Shown here: positions 52,416-61,302 of the stretch, piece after piece
Numbering within the stretch: position 1 is the first letter of the stretch
How the letters are laid out: each line of letters begins with the position of its first letter
Assembly: GCA_052145115.1 (NCBI GenBank)
Contig: JBKQPG010000046.1
Location: 7,535 to 71,534 of the forward strand
Reading direction: 5' to 3'
Length of the DNA: 64,000 nt
Source of the DNA: CAIVVT01 sp052145115
Lineage (GTDB): Bacteria; Acidobacteriota; Terriglobia; Bryobacterales; Bryobacteraceae
Translations under genes and position numbers: made by a program
Notes under the pieces: generated by a model
What the model was told of the DNA's origin: nothing
The model's database searches: none
Seen by the model: only the letters and a program-made list of their open reading frames with translations

Positions 52416-52596
52416 GGCGTGGGGACCAGTGCGTTGCGCAGCACGCGAAAAACGCCGCGGGATAGCGCCGTCGCTCGCCGGCGGCTGGCTCTGCCCGCCC
52501 CGATCTTTGCCCGTTCCCTCAACGGCCGTCCGCACTTTGCCCCCCACGCCCGGGCGTTTCAGGATAAGACTTGAGTTGGCCCGCACTTTGCCGCCC

Positions 52597-53223
52597 ATGC
52601 GTTGCACCAGCGAATTTGAGGAAGCCGCCCGGCGCCAGGGGTTCACGCTCATCGCCGGCCTGGACGAAGCGGGCCGCGGCTCGCTGTTCGGGCCGGTCTA
52701 CGCCGCGGCAGTGATTCTCGATCCGCGCCGCACGGTGAGCGGCCTGGCGGACTCGAAAGTGCTTGCCCCCGCACGCCGCGCCGCATTGGCGATCGAAATT
52801 CGGGCCACGGCCGTGGCCTGGGCCATCGGCTCCGCCGACGCCGCCGAAATCGACCGCATCAACATCTACCAGGCCTCCCGGCTGGCAATGAAGCGCGCCG
52901 TCGAGGCCCTGCGCCCGGCGCCCGATTTCCTTCTGATCGACGCTCTGACCATCGACTGGCCCGGCCCCCAGCGCGGCATCGTCAAGGGCGACGCCCAGGT
53001 GCGTTCCATCGCCGCGGCCTCCATCCTGGCCAAGACCGGCCGCGACGCCTGCCTGGAGGAGTGGGACCGCCGCTGCCCGGGCTACGGTCTCGCGCGTCAC
53101 AAAGGCTACTGCACGCCGCAACACCTCGCCGCGCTGCTCCGGCTGGGACCCGCGGCCGCGCATCGCCGCTCCTTCGCTCCCGTGGCCCAGGCCTTGCGGG
53201 CGCTCGCGCAGGCGGCCTTATGA
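52597..53223 (+). CDS. rnhB: Ribonuclease HII
   Basis: 208 residues. GLDEAGRGSLFGPVYAAAV (Asp23-Glu24 of the active site), IDALTIDWPGPQ and AAASILAKTGRD. Removes RNA from RNA-DNA hybrids and single ribonucleotides. The ATG at 52597 is used; upstream sequence in the same frame is not conserved. The stop overlaps the next ATG (ATGA). Confidence 0.92.
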   Translation: MRCTSEFEEAARRQGFTLIAGLDEAGRGSLFGPVYAAAVILDPRRTVSGLADSKVLAPARRAALAIEIRATAVAWAIGSADAAEIDRINIYQASRLAMKRAVEALRPAPDFLLIDALTIDWPGPQRGIVKGDAQVRSIAAASILAKTGRDACLEEWDRRCPGYGLARHKGYCTPQHLAALLRLGPAAAHRRSFAPVAQALRALAQAAL

Positions 53224-53516
53224 GCGGCCCCCCGCCGCTGCCGGGCAACGCCCCGCCGCGCCCCTTGCGCTGGTATCACTATGCCGGGCCCGTGGTGTTC
53301 GCGCTGTTCTGCATCGAACTCGGCGTCTTGCTGGTGCTGGCCCCGTGGCTGGACGTCTACGAGCACAACCGGCTGCTGTTTCTGTGCCCCGAATGGCGCC
53401 CGTTCCTTCTCAGCCATCCCTTCCGCGGCGCGCTCAGCGGGCTGGGCTTCCTCAACTTCATCGTGGCCCTGAACGAGTTCATCGACCTGGCCCGCCTGTC
53501 CGGCTCGCGCCGTTGA
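53220..53516 (+). CDS. Small membrane protein of unknown function
   Basis: 98 residues with a Pro-rich N-terminus, one strong membrane helix (about 20-42, YAGPVVFALFCIELGVLLVL) and a second weaker one (about 70-86). Coupled to rnhB by ATGA. No family recognised; the conserved-looking block PEWRPFLLSHPFRGALSGLG may be functional. Confidence 0.65.
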   Translation: MSGPPPLPGNAPPRPLRWYHYAGPVVFALFCIELGVLLVLAPWLDVYEHNRLLFLCPEWRPFLLSHPFRGALSGLGFLNFIVALNEFIDLARLSGSRR

Positions 53517-53539
53517 CCGGACCGCTTCCCTGCTGCCCG

Positions 53540-54592
53540 TCAGGCGGCTTTCCTGAGCGCCGTGAACTCCAGCGCCGCGCGCCTCCCGTCTACATCGGCC
53601 CGCACCAGCCCGCCGGCCGGAATCTCGTTGCCCATGACCAGCTTCGCCAACGGCTGCATCAACTGCCGGTGAATCACGCGCTTCAGCTCCCGCGCGCCGT
53701 ACTCCACGCTCGTCCCCTCCGCCAGCAGGAACTTGCGCGCCCGGCTCGAAACCTCCAGTTCGAACCCCGCCGGCCCCAGCCGCGACCGGATGTGGCTGCG
53801 GATCTGCCCCAGTTGCAGATCCAGGATTCCCTCCAGCGCTTCGTGGCTCAGCGGCCGGTAGGTGACGATCTCGTCGATCCGGTTGACGAATTCCGGCGAG
53901 AAGCGCCGCCGCACCTCGTTGAGCGCGATCCGGCTCAGCTTGGTCTGCCGTTCCCTGGCCGGCTTGCGACCCTCCGCCGGATAGCCGAATCCCCCGGCGA
54001 GTTCATCCAGCATGCTCCGCGCGCCCAGGTTCGAAGTCAGGAAAATCAGGCTGCTCTCGAAGTTCACCTCGGTATTGTCGCCCAGCTTCAGCCGCGCCCG
54101 GTCCAGCACGCCCAGCAGGATGCGCGCGAACGACGCCGCTGCTTTCTCGATCTCGTCGAACAACACCAGGCTCAACGGCGAGCGCTCGCTGGTGACGGCG
54201 TTCAGCTTCTGTTGCGACAGCATCGGGTGGGTCTCGCGATGCCCCAGGTAGCCCGGCGGCGCGCCGATCAGCTTCGCCACCTCGTGTTCCATCTGGAATT
54301 CGCCGCAGTCGATCCGCAGAACGTTGCGCTCACTGCCGTGCAGCGTCTTGGCCAGCGCTTCCACGGTGCGCGTCTTGCCCGTCCCCGTGGGGCCCAGCAG
54401 CAGGAAAACGCCGCCCGGACGGCCCTCCGGCGCCAGCCCCGCCTCGTACAGTTCGACGTACGGCACGATGGTCTGAATCGCCTCCTCCTGGCCCAGGACG
54501 GCCTTGCCCAGATCGCCGCACAGGTCCACCGCGGGCGTCACCTCGCGCACGGTTCTTGAGGGGCGGATGGGCGGCAGTGGTTCCAGGGCCAA
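53540..54592 (-). CDS. Single-domain ClpB/ClpA-D2-like AAA+ ATPase
   Basis: 350 residues. Walker A GPTGTGKT (67-74), Walker B SLVLFDEIEKA (about 141-151), a pore loop (GAPPGYLGH, 110-118), the arginine region VNRIDEIV, and the Clp D2-small domain at the C-terminus (VEYGARELKRVIHRQL). The N-terminal Clp-N domain, first AAA domain and middle coiled coil of ClpB/ClpC are absent, so the protein corresponds to the second ring alone. No IGL/IGF-type ClpP-binding loop is evident, so protease pairing is uncertain. Confidence 0.85.
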   Translation of the reverse strand: MALEPLPPIRPSRTVREVTPAVDLCGDLGKAVLGQEEAIQTIVPYVELYEAGLAPEGRPGGVFLLLGPTGTGKTRTVEALAKTLHGSERNVLRIDCGEFQMEHEVAKLIGAPPGYLGHRETHPMLSQQKLNAVTSERSPLSLVLFDEIEKAAASFARILLGVLDRARLKLGDNTEVNFESSLIFLTSNLGARSMLDELAGGFGYPAEGRKPARERQTKLSRIALNEVRRRFSPEFVNRIDEIVTYRPLSHEALEGILDLQLGQIRSHIRSRLGPAGFELEVSSRARKFLLAEGTSVEYGARELKRVIHRQLMQPLAKLVMGNEIPAGGLVRADVDGRRAALEFTALRKAA

Positions 54593-54779
54593 GAGTGTGT
54601 ACCTCCGCCCGGATTATAGGGCCGCGGGCAAGCCCCCGGCCCGCCTCGCGACCTCACCCGAGCCCCCGTAGAGTCTTACTGCACTTATAGTAACGGTTTA
54701 AGAATGAAGGGATTAGATCTTGACCGACAACTTTCGCGCGGTCCGTCAAAGGGTTTGTGAATGTTTGTCACCGCCCCTC

Positions 54780-54802
54780 GGGCCGCACCTGCGGGGCGGC
54801 CC
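54780..54802 (-). terminator. Hairpin downstream of infA
   Basis: GGGCCGC and GCGGCCC form a 7-bp stem with a 9-base loop, 23 bp after the infA stop codon on its strand. No clear T-run. Confidence 0.4.
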
Positions 54803-54824
54803 GGGACCGGCCATGCCCGGCAGA

Positions 54825-55043
54825 CTACTTATGTCGATAGGTGATGCGGCCCTTGGTCAGATCGTAGGGCGACATCTCGATCGTGACCCGATCTCCGGCC
54901 AATACCCGGATCCGGTTCCGGCGCAACTTGCCGGCCAGGTGGGCCAGCACCGTGCGCTCCTGGTCGAGTTGGACGCTGAACAAACCGCTGGGGAACTTCT
55001 CCACCACCGTCCCGGTCATCTCAATGCAATCTTCCTTGCTCAT
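54825..55043 (-). CDS. infA: Translation initiation factor IF-1
   Basis: 72 residues, the usual length. MSKEDCIEMTGTVVEKFPSG, AHLAGKLRRNRIRVLAGDRV and the ending SPYDLTKGRITYRHK are diagnostic of the OB-fold IF-1. Stands alone here rather than in a ribosomal protein operon. Confidence 0.95.
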   Translation of the reverse strand: MSKEDCIEMTGTVVEKFPSGLFSVQLDQERTVLAHLAGKLRRNRIRVLAGDRVTIEMSPYDLTKGRITYRHK

Positions 55044-55192
55044 CTTCCTCCCGCACGCTCAGTTTAGACCCACGGCGATCGCGATCGCCAATCCTGCCTC
55101 AGTATAGCTTAGCGCCCGGCATTTTTCCGTGTTCTGAACTCGACGGCCTCAAGTTGGACCCCCTCCCGGCCGATACGAAGTCAGGAGCATCT

Positions 55193-56257
55193 GTGCTGGA
55201 TGGAATGGTCTCGCTCAAGGCCAGTCTCGCGGCCTGGGATCAAGTCGACGCTCTCTTGCGGAACTCTTTCACCGCCTATGCCGAGGCCCTGCGCCATTTC
55301 GAGGAGCAGGTGGGCCGCGCGGCAGCCGGGAAATTCAAGATCGCCGCCCCGAGTTTCGAGCCCCAGCGTGCCGCGCTCACCCGCGCCGGCCTCTCGCCGG
55401 CCGAGACTCTGCCCGTTCTGGAGTCCGTCGGCCGCGCGGTCGAGGAGCAGTTGCGCGCCTTCGCCCAGCGGCTGTGCCAGAACGCCTGTTCGGCCGAAGA
55501 CCTGCGCGATGTGGTGGACGCGCTGAACGGCGCGATTCGCGCCTTGCTCGAGACCGGCTCGCGGCATGAGCAGACGATGCGCACCGTGGCCGGCCGTCTG
55601 CAGGCCGCCAGCGAATCCGACAACGTCGCCCTGCTGCGCCTCCTGGTGCGCCATCAATCCGCCGAACTGACCCGCCTGGCCGACGAATCCCAGCGCCACA
55701 GCCAGGCCGTTGCGGACCAGCTCCGCCACCAGGTGGCCGAACTCTCCTCGGGCCTCGAAAGCGCCCGCGATGAGGCCCGCCACGATCCTCTCACCGGCCT
55801 GTTCAATCGCCGCGCGCTGGAAGAGATGTTCCGCGATTACGAAGGCCAACCCGCGTCGCGCTGTCTGATTCTGCTCGACATCGACCGTTTCAAGTCGGTC
55901 AACGACCAGCACGGCTACCTGGCCGGCGACGAGCTGCTGCGCCAGATCGCCGCCCGCATCCAGGCCGTTCTGGAACCCTCCACCATCGTGGCCCGCTGGG
56001 GCGGCGACGAATTCATCATGCTCATCGAGGGCGGCCTGCCCGCCGGCATGAAGGTGGCGCGGCACCTGAATCGGGAATTGTGCGCCCGCTATCGGCTGGG
56101 TGATGGCAAGGCCGCGAATGTTCTGGTCCAGGCCTCCGTCGGCCTCTCCGAATGGCGCGCCGGCGAAAGCGCCGAAAAGGTGTTGCGGCGCGCCGACCTG
56201 GCGCTGAAGTCGTGCAAGCGGCCGCCCGAGCAACGCCCGCCGAATGGGATTCAGTGA
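55193..56257 (+). CDS. Diguanylate cyclase (GGDEF), soluble
   Basis: 354 residues. The helical N-terminal region (1-200, no membrane helix, likely coiled coil HQSAELTRLADESQRH) precedes a GGDEF domain: DPLTGLFNRRALEEM, LILLDIDRFKSVNDQHG and RWGGDEF. It makes c-di-GMP. The RxxD inhibitory site five residues before GGDEF is absent, so product inhibition may be weak. The GTG at 55193 has AGGAG five bases upstream, which decides the start against a TTG at 55154 and an ATG at 55205. Confidence 0.9.
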   Translation: MLDGMVSLKASLAAWDQVDALLRNSFTAYAEALRHFEEQVGRAAAGKFKIAAPSFEPQRAALTRAGLSPAETLPVLESVGRAVEEQLRAFAQRLCQNACSAEDLRDVVDALNGAIRALLETGSRHEQTMRTVAGRLQAASESDNVALLRLLVRHQSAELTRLADESQRHSQAVADQLRHQVAELSSGLESARDEARHDPLTGLFNRRALEEMFRDYEGQPASRCLILLDIDRFKSVNDQHGYLAGDELLRQIAARIQAVLEPSTIVARWGGDEFIMLIEGGLPAGMKVARHLNRELCARYRLGDGKAANVLVQASVGLSEWRAGESAEKVLRRADLALKSCKRPPEQRPPNGIQ

Positions 56258-56366
56258 TGCCCGCCGCGCTCCTCCGCGTTGCTCCACCCCGTTGACATGG
56301 TTCCATCCTGGTTGTCATCCTGAGCATGGCCGGTTCGAGTGTGATTTGCTTGTGCGCAATCTCCCG

Positions 56367-57185
56367 GTGGGTGATCTCAAAGACAAGCGCGTCCTGATCA
56401 CGGGCGCCGGGCGCGGCATAGGCAAGCGCCTGGCCCTCGGCTTCGCACAGGCCGGGGCGCGCGTCGGCCTGCTGGCGCGTACCCAGGCCCAACTCGACCT
56501 GGCCCAGCTCGAAATCGAACACGGCGGCGGCGTGGCCCTCAGTCTGTGTGCTGACGTGCGCGACCATGAGGCGGTTGCCGCCGCGGTCCAGCGCATGACG
56601 GTCCGCTTCGGCGCCCCGCAGGTGCTGGTCTGCGCGGCCGGCGTTTTAGGGCCCGTCGGCAGCCTCGCCGGCTCCAGCCCCGCCGCCTGGCGCGAGGCCG
56701 TGGAAACCAACGTGCTCGGTGCGTTCCACGCCTGCCGGGCGGTGCTGCCGGCGATGCGCGAGCTGCGCTCCGGCAAGCTGCTCCTGCTGGTGGATACGGG
56801 CGCCGAGATCGGCCGGCCCTTCTTTTCCGCTTACGCCGCCAGCAAGGCCGCGCTGGTGCGCCTGGCCGAGTCGCTGGCCGGAGAGGTCGGCCCAGACAAC
56901 ATCCAGGTCAACTGTCTCAACCCCGGCCCGGCCTACACCAGCATGACCGACGAGATTCTGCGCGCGCCCGAGGCCGGCGATGGCGACCGCGCCGATGCCC
57001 TCCAGGTGCGCTCGAGCGGCGGCACTGCTCCCGACAAACAAATTCAGCTCGCCTTGTTTCTGGCCTCGGAGCGCTCCAATCACATCAGCGGCAAGCTGAT
57101 CCACATCACGGACGACTGGCGCCGCCTGGAGTCGTCCACCCTCTCGCGTGAAATCTTCTCGCTGCGCCGCCTGACCCGTCTCTAG
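56367..57185 (+). CDS. SDR-family oxidoreductase
   Basis: About 272 residues. VLITGAGRGIGKRLALGFA binds NAD(P); CAAGVLG, the catalytic Tyr and Lys in FFSAYAASKAAL, and NIQVNCLNPGPAYT follow. Substrate unknown. Start uncertain: GTG at 56367 (used) or GTG at 56352; sequence further upstream is not conserved. Downstream of the diguanylate cyclase on the same strand, about 110 bp away. Confidence 0.85.
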   Translation: MGDLKDKRVLITGAGRGIGKRLALGFAQAGARVGLLARTQAQLDLAQLEIEHGGGVALSLCADVRDHEAVAAAVQRMTVRFGAPQVLVCAAGVLGPVGSLAGSSPAAWREAVETNVLGAFHACRAVLPAMRELRSGKLLLLVDTGAEIGRPFFSAYAASKAALVRLAESLAGEVGPDNIQVNCLNPGPAYTSMTDEILRAPEAGDGDRADALQVRSSGGTAPDKQIQLALFLASERSNHISGKLIHITDDWRRLESSTLSREIFSLRRLTRL

Positions 57186-57198
57186 CCTGGAGCCCTGC

Positions 57199-58242
57199 TC
57201 AGGGCCGTTTCAGCCGGTTGAAGAATGTGAAATCCCAGCGCTCCGCCCACGGGATCTCGATCCGCTCGCCGGAGACGATCAGCGGCAGCCAGACGTCGCG
57301 CGTATCGCCCAGATTGAGCGGGGTCCAACGGTCGGCCAAAAAGATGAAGGCGTCGCGCCGCCCCGGAACCGGGAGCACATAGGTGCTTTGCGAATGAAAA
57401 GTGAGCTCCGCGTCGGGGCCCGTGCATGGGTTGCCCTTTACCTCCCACGGGCCCAGCGGGGAGCGCGCCACCGCATACAGCGCCTGGTTCGGCTTCCAGC
57501 CGGTGCACTTCGAAGTGATCAGGAAGTACCTCTTGCCGGCCCGGAACATGGCCGGCGCCTCGCGATACTGATCCACGAACGCCTCGGCCGACTTTCCGCT
57601 CGGCTTCAGGTAGTCGTCCGTCAGCAGGGAGATGTGCATCGTCCGGTTGCCCTGGGAGGAGAAGATCAGGTACGCCTTCCCGTCCCGGTCCTGGAACACC
57701 GTCATGTCGCGGCTCTCCTGCCCGTCGGGCCGCATGCTCCCCAGGTACCGGTAAGGCCCGGCCGGTTTGTCGGCTACCGCGACTGCCGCGCGCGCGTACT
57801 CATATCCGTACCACCCCTGCTTGTTGAGGACACTCTTGTCGATGTGCAGCCACATGACGTATTTTCTGGTCCTGCGGTTGTAAATCACCTTGGGCCGCTC
57901 GGCGGCATTGGCCGGAGCGAGGTCGTGCGCCGGATCGTCCTTCACGGCCCGCAACGCCAGCCCTTCGTTCTTCCAGTTCAGAAGATCCCGCGACGAGTAA
58001 CACGCGACGCCCGTCAGCGCCACGTTCTGCATCTTCGCGTCGGTCGGCGCCGACATGTCCTCTCCGAACCAGTAATACGTGCCGTTGCGCTCCAGCATCC
58101 CGCCGCCGTGCGCCTGAATCCGGTTGCCGTCCGTGTCCACCCAGGCTTTGCCCGGCTCGAAGGCGGTGACGCGGTCGCCCCGTCCGGCGCCGGCCAGGGG
58201 AATCAGCAGCGCCAGGAGAGAAAGGAGGTTCTTATGCATCAT
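57199..58242 (-). CDS. GH43-like glycoside hydrolase, exported
   Basis: 347 residues with an N-terminal signal sequence (LLSLLALLIPLAGAG). Five-bladed propeller features: AHGGGMLERNGTYYWFGED, PKVIYNRRTRKYVMWLH, SRDMTVFQDRDGKAYLIFSS and EAPAMFRAGKRYFLITS, with acidic residues placed as in GH43 family exo-beta-galactanases (family 43, subfamily 24/34-type style). Exact specificity cannot be read. Convergent with the SDR gene, 13 bp apart. Confidence 0.82.
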   Translation of the reverse strand: MMHKNLLSLLALLIPLAGAGRGDRVTAFEPGKAWVDTDGNRIQAHGGGMLERNGTYYWFGEDMSAPTDAKMQNVALTGVACYSSRDLLNWKNEGLALRAVKDDPAHDLAPANAAERPKVIYNRRTRKYVMWLHIDKSVLNKQGWYGYEYARAAVAVADKPAGPYRYLGSMRPDGQESRDMTVFQDRDGKAYLIFSSQGNRTMHISLLTDDYLKPSGKSAEAFVDQYREAPAMFRAGKRYFLITSKCTGWKPNQALYAVARSPLGPWEVKGNPCTGPDAELTFHSQSTYVLPVPGRRDAFIFLADRWTPLNLGDTRDVWLPLIVSGERIEIPWAERWDFTFFNRLKRP

Positions 58243-58279
58243 CGGCCTGTGAGCAGTTTAACTCACGCGTCGGCCCGGC

Positions 58280-59545
58280 TCATCGGTCTGAGTATCTGTC
58301 GAGTGCTCCATCCGCCCCGCCCAACCGCAGCCGCAGCAGGTTCAGCGCGCTCTGTGCCGCGAACGCGCGCACCCGTGCCCGATCGCCCGGGAAGCGCAGC
58401 CGCCGCGCCTCCGTTCCTCCCGGTCCGGCCAGGCCGATCCACACCGTCCCCGGCTCCGCGCCGCCCGCCGCCTCCGGCCCCGCCGCGCCCGTCACCGCCA
58501 GCGCCCACGTGGCCTCGGTCCGCTCGCGCGCGCTTTCGGCCAGCGCCCGCGCCACGGCTTCGCTCACCGCGCCTTGAGCCGCGATCAGCCCCGCGTCCAC
58601 GCCCAGTAGCACGGTTTTCATCTGCGTCTGGTAAACCAGAAATCCGCCCACGAACCACGCCGACGCCCCCGCCACTTCCGTGATCCGCGCGCCCAGCAAT
58701 CCGGCCGTACAGCTCTCCGCCACCGCCACCGTCTCGCCGCGGCGCTTCAACTGCTCACCGACCACGCTCTCCAGTGGCGCCCCGTCGTTCGAGTAAATCC
58801 GCTCGCCCAGCGCGGCCTCGATCTTCGTGCCCAGCTCGGCCACCAGCGCTTCGGCCTGCTGCGGCGTTTCCGCGCGCGCCCGCAGGTGGATCTGGATATC
58901 CCCGGCCGCCGCCAGAATCGTCGTCACCGGGTTCGCGTACGGCTTGTAGAGCGGCGCGATCAACTGGTCCAGATCCGATTCGCCCATCCCCGCCACTCTG
59001 TAGATGCGCGTCCGGATGCTCATCCGCGGCACGCGCTCCCGCAAACGGGCCACGCACGCGCTCTCGAACATCGGCTGCATCTCGCCCGGCGGTCCGGGCA
59101 GCAGCGCGATCATCTTCCCTTCCAGGTCGATCCACTGGCCCGGCGCCGTGCCGTTGGGGTTCTCCAGCTTTTCCGCGCCCGCAATGAGAAACGCCTGCCG
59201 CCGGTTGATCTCGGCCATCCGCCGTCCGAAGCGTGCGAAGCGCCGCTCGATCCAGCCCTGGATCTCCTCTGAAAAAACGAGCCCGCGCCCCAGCGCCTGC
59301 GCCACCGCCTCCCGCGTCACGTCGTCTTCGGTCGGCCCCAGCCCGCCCGTCACCATCACCATCTCCACGCGCTCCAGCGCGCCACGCACCGCCCCCGCCA
59401 GCCGCTCACGGTCGTCGCCCACGATCGTCTTTTGCGTGACTTCGACGCCCAGCTCGTTCAGCCGCGCCGTCAGCCACAATGAGTTCGTGTCGCTGCGCGC
59501 CGGCGTCAGCAGCTCACTGCCGGCGGCGATGATCTCGGCATTCAT
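58280..59545 (-). CDS. cinA: CinA-family protein (NMN deamidase / ADP-ribose pyrophosphatase type)
   Basis: 421 residues. The N-terminal molybdopterin-binding-like domain contains EIIAAGSELLTPARSDTNS and VTGGLGPTEDD; the C-terminal CinA domain contains VAVAESCTAGLLGARITEVAGAS and VTGAAGPEAAGG, typical of NMN amidohydrolases (PncC). Length is normal for the two-domain form. The start is the ATG at 59545. Confidence 0.93.
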   Translation of the reverse strand: MNAEIIAAGSELLTPARSDTNSLWLTARLNELGVEVTQKTIVGDDRERLAGAVRGALERVEMVMVTGGLGPTEDDVTREAVAQALGRGLVFSEEIQGWIERRFARFGRRMAEINRRQAFLIAGAEKLENPNGTAPGQWIDLEGKMIALLPGPPGEMQPMFESACVARLRERVPRMSIRTRIYRVAGMGESDLDQLIAPLYKPYANPVTTILAAAGDIQIHLRARAETPQQAEALVAELGTKIEAALGERIYSNDGAPLESVVGEQLKRRGETVAVAESCTAGLLGARITEVAGASAWFVGGFLVYQTQMKTVLLGVDAGLIAAQGAVSEAVARALAESARERTEATWALAVTGAAGPEAAGGAEPGTVWIGLAGPGGTEARRLRFPGDRARVRAFAAQSALNLLRLRLGGADGALDRYSDR

Positions 59546-59563
59546 GGGATTGCGAAAATCGCG

Positions 59564-60592
59564 TCAGGCGCGTCTCAGCCCATCGATCCCCGCCGGGACG
59601 CTGTAGGCCGCGTTGGTCGTCGTGATAATCATCTTGCCCCCCGGCGCGAAGGCCAGCCCCACGATGTTGGGCCCGCTCAGGAACAATGTCGCTTCGCGTT
59701 CGGGCGTGATCCGCACGATGCCCTTGCGCCCGCCGAGCGACGCCGCCACGTACAGGTTCCCCTGCCGGTCGACGTCCATCCCCTGCGGCCGCCCCAGCCC
59801 GCGGTAAAACACTTCCACCTCGCCCGATGGAGTGATCCGCTGCACCGCGTCGTAGCTCGACGTCGTCGGACCAGTGACAAACAGCATGTCCTCCACGCCG
59901 AACGCCAGGTGATACGCCGCGATGGAGGCCTCCAGCGTCGCGAAAACGTAGATCTGACGCTCCGGGCCAATCTTGAAAACCGTCCCCGCGCGGTCGCCCA
60001 CGTACAGGTTGTCCTTGCTGTCGAAGGCGATCCCCGTCGCCACCCCCATCCCTTCGACGTACACCGACAGCTCGCCGCTGCGGCTCGCCTGATACACCAC
60101 TCCGTCGAAGCGCGACGACACGTGCAGCACCCCGTCGCGGTTGAATGCCAGCCCCGTCGCGTTCATCAGTTCCGTCACGAACGGCCGCAGCACGCCCGCC
60201 GTGTCGATCGTATACACCGCCACGGCCGTCTTCTGCCCGCGCGACCCGCTGAACGTCGTGTAGACGTTGCCCTCATGGTCCACCGCCGGCCTGGCCACCG
60301 GATGCAGATTGCCGCTCAGCAGCGTGCCCACGGCGATCTCCGCCGGCTCGCTCGCCGCCGTGCCGTTGCTCACCGTCAGCCGCCCCTTGCCTTCCGTCTC
60401 CGGTACCCGCGCCACCACGAATTGATCCGAGCTGACCACCAGTTGCGCTTCCACGCCACCGATGGAGACCTGCGCCCGCGCCTCGCGCACGAAACCCTGG
60501 CCGTGGATGTGCACGTCCCCGCCCGGAATAGCCGCGGCGGGACTGAGCTTTTCGATGAGCGGGCGTTGTGCGTCGTTTTTTGTAAAGGGCAT
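59564..60592 (-). CDS. IPT/TIG plus NHL-repeat propeller protein
   Basis: 342 residues. Residues about 12-90 form an IPT/TIG domain (SPAAAIPGGDVHIHGQGF, LTVSNGTAASEPAEIAVG); the rest is an NHL-type propeller (NATGLAFNRDGVLHVSS, GIAFDSKDNLYVGDRAG, GMDVDRQGNLYVAAS). No signal peptide, so probably cytoplasmic. Function unknown. The ATG at 60592 is preferred to a TTG at 60601. Follows pgpA at 25 bp. Confidence 0.78.
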   Translation of the reverse strand: MPFTKNDAQRPLIEKLSPAAAIPGGDVHIHGQGFVREARAQVSIGGVEAQLVVSSDQFVVARVPETEGKGRLTVSNGTAASEPAEIAVGTLLSGNLHPVARPAVDHEGNVYTTFSGSRGQKTAVAVYTIDTAGVLRPFVTELMNATGLAFNRDGVLHVSSRFDGVVYQASRSGELSVYVEGMGVATGIAFDSKDNLYVGDRAGTVFKIGPERQIYVFATLEASIAAYHLAFGVEDMLFVTGPTTSSYDAVQRITPSGEVEVFYRGLGRPQGMDVDRQGNLYVAASLGGRKGIVRITPEREATLFLSGPNIVGLAFAPGGKMIITTTNAAYSVPAGIDGLRRA

Positions 60593-60617
60593 GCGAGACA
60601 AGGCTGCGACCGGCTTC

Positions 60618-61118
60618 CTATTTCAGATTGAACCATCCCGCCGCCAACTGCAAAACCTGGAGCGTGATCCACGCGTACGCCCCCGCGCCCAAATCGTCCA
60701 CCACGATCCCCGTCCCTCCCGGCAGCCGCTCCAGCTTCCGCACCGGCCACGGCTTCACGATGTCGAACAACCGGAACAGCACGAACGCCGCCAGCGCCCA
60801 GCCCCATGTCCACGCGCCCAGCGCCGCCAGCGCGATCCATTGCCCCAGCACCTCGTCCACCACCACCAGCCCCGGGTCTTTTTTGCCTGTGATGATTTCC
60901 GCCCGCCCCGCCGCCCAGATGCCCACCGGCGTGACCGCCGCCGCCAGAACCAGCAACATCCACGGCTGCCAGCCCGCGTATCGCACCAGCAGCCACGCCA
61001 CCGCCACGCCGCCCGCCGAGCCCGCCGTCCCCGGACCCCACGACCAGTACCCGCACCCGAACCACGTCGCGATTGTCAGCGCCAGCCTATTCAAGCTCAC
61101 CCCCGCATGGCCCCGCAT
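60618..61118 (-). CDS. pgpA: Phosphatidylglycerophosphatase A
   Basis: 166 residues with four hydrophobic helices. PgpA features: WFGCGYWSWGPGTAGSAGG, VVVDEVLGQWIAL, and LFRLFDIVKPWPVRKLE followed by GGTGIVVDDLGAG. Removes phosphate from phosphatidylglycerophosphate. The start is ATG 61118 or GTG 61100; both overlap the end of yacG. Confidence 0.9.
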   Translation of the reverse strand: MRGHAGVSLNRLALTIATWFGCGYWSWGPGTAGSAGGVAVAWLLVRYAGWQPWMLLVLAAAVTPVGIWAAGRAEIITGKKDPGLVVVDEVLGQWIALAALGAWTWGWALAAFVLFRLFDIVKPWPVRKLERLPGGTGIVVDDLGAGAYAWITLQVLQLAAGWFNLK

Positions 61119-61302
61119 CTTCGCCCGCGCCGCCGCGCTCCTCTTCCGTCCCCGGCGTCTCGTCCACCACCGGCACGCGATACTCCCCGTCCGCCCAGCG
61201 CCCCAGGTCGATCAACTGGCAGCGCTCGCCGCAGAACGGGAAATACTCCGCCCCCAACTCCACCGGCTTCTTGCAGGTCGGGCATTCCACTCGCGCACTC
61301 AT
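61087..61302 (-). CDS. yacG: DNA gyrase inhibitor YacG-like zinc protein
   Basis: 71 residues. VECPTCKKPV (Cys7, Cys10) and FCGERCQLIDLGRWADGEYRVP (Cys24, Cys28) match the YacG zinc finger that binds gyrase in E. coli. The acidic, Glu/Gly-rich tail is typical. Overlaps pgpA by up to 32 bp. Confidence 0.9.
   Translation of the reverse strand: MSARVECPTCKKPVELGAEYFPFCGERCQLIDLGRWADGEYRVPVVDETPGTEEERGGAGEDAGPCGGELE

Noticed and set aside
52312..52596. N-terminal extension of RNase HII
   Set aside because: The extension overlaps rplS and a hairpin and is not conserved; the protein starts at 52597.
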